From: an uncultured candidate division Zixibacteria bacterium
Lineage (GTDB): Bacteria > Zixibacteria > MSB-5A5 > GN15 > PGXB01
Reading direction: 5' to 3'
Length of the DNA stretch: 64,000 bases
Assembly: GCA_937925655.1 (NCBI GenBank)
Contig: CALAMC010000035.1
Location: 62,001-126,000, forward strand
Made by a program: the position numbers and the translations under genes. Below are positions 62,092-64,000 of this stretch, one piece after another. Every line of letters starts with the position of its first letter. Position 1 is the stretch's first letter. Below the pieces are notes generated by a model. It was not told the DNA's origin. It searched no databases and worked only from the letters and a program-made list of their open reading frames with translations.

Positions 62092-64000
<1,909 letters not shown>

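Overview
The window is about 64 kb of a Gram-negative chromosome of roughly 50% GC. It carries lipoproteins, an outer-membrane barrel, an usher-like protein and secreted proteins. Two secreted proteins end in the FlgD/type-IX-like sorting domain typical of the Fibrobacteres-Chlorobi-Bacteroidetes (FCB) superphylum and allied candidate phyla. Together with a bacterial mevalonate operon, a group 3c [NiFe] hydrogenase-heterodisulfide reductase operon and sensor proteins fused in unusual ways, this points to an uncultured FCB lineage such as Zixibacteria. That placement is inference; no rRNA gene is present to test it.

Layout. 1-4.6 kb: a truncated secreted protein and a very large Ser/Thr kinase-TPR-GAF-AAA+-Fis regulator. 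4.9-10.3 kb: a lower mevalonate operon (type 2 IPP isomerase, an HMG-CoA reductase/mevalonate kinase fusion, diphosphomevalonate decarboxylase, phosphomevalonate kinase). 10.3-11.9 kb, reverse: a flavin reductase and lipoyl synthase. 12-12.6 kb: an IsdG-like monooxygenase and a small membrane protein. 13.3-22.8 kb: hdrCBA-mvhDGA, maturation protease, hypA, hypB and a protein made of four tandem DsrC/TusE domains. 22.9-30.1 kb, reverse: a barrel protein, DUF3024, and an arsenic/thiol region (arsR, permease, thioredoxin-like proteins, ArsG-type permease, a DUF1573 protein with an in-frame UGA, arsC, acr3). 30.2-38.9 kb: a secreted subtilase, a PocR hybrid histidine kinase, gene remnants and a lipoprotein. 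39.1-48.5 kb: a peptide-modification (RiPP) locus. 48.5-50.9 kb: DUF92 and a secreted repeat protein. 51.3-57.8 kb: five small secreted proteins (four DUF4402), a PapD-like chaperone and an usher-like protein. 58-64 kb: a methyltransferase, a REC-REC-PPDK_N protein and glutamate dehydrogenase (cut by the window end).

Three things stand out. (1) A RiPP locus at 39.1-48.5 kb: a 33-residue precursor with a consensus-like ribosome site, framed by perfect RNA hairpins, followed by three nucleotidyltransferase-like proteins (one with an intact active site), an RRE-radical SAM-SPASM enzyme, a thymidylate-kinase-like protein, an ATP-grasp enzyme with a degenerate paralogue, and HlyD/ABC export. I do not recognise it as a described class. 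(2) A probable selenoprotein in the arsenic region: UGA replaces the first Cys of the DUF1573 SCGCT motif, the frame continues intact, and a SECIS-like stem-loop follows. (3) The four-domain DsrC-like protein ending the Hdr-Mvh operon, with the conserved Cys present in domains 1 and 3 and absent in 2 and 4, a candidate thiol partner for this heterodisulfide reductase.
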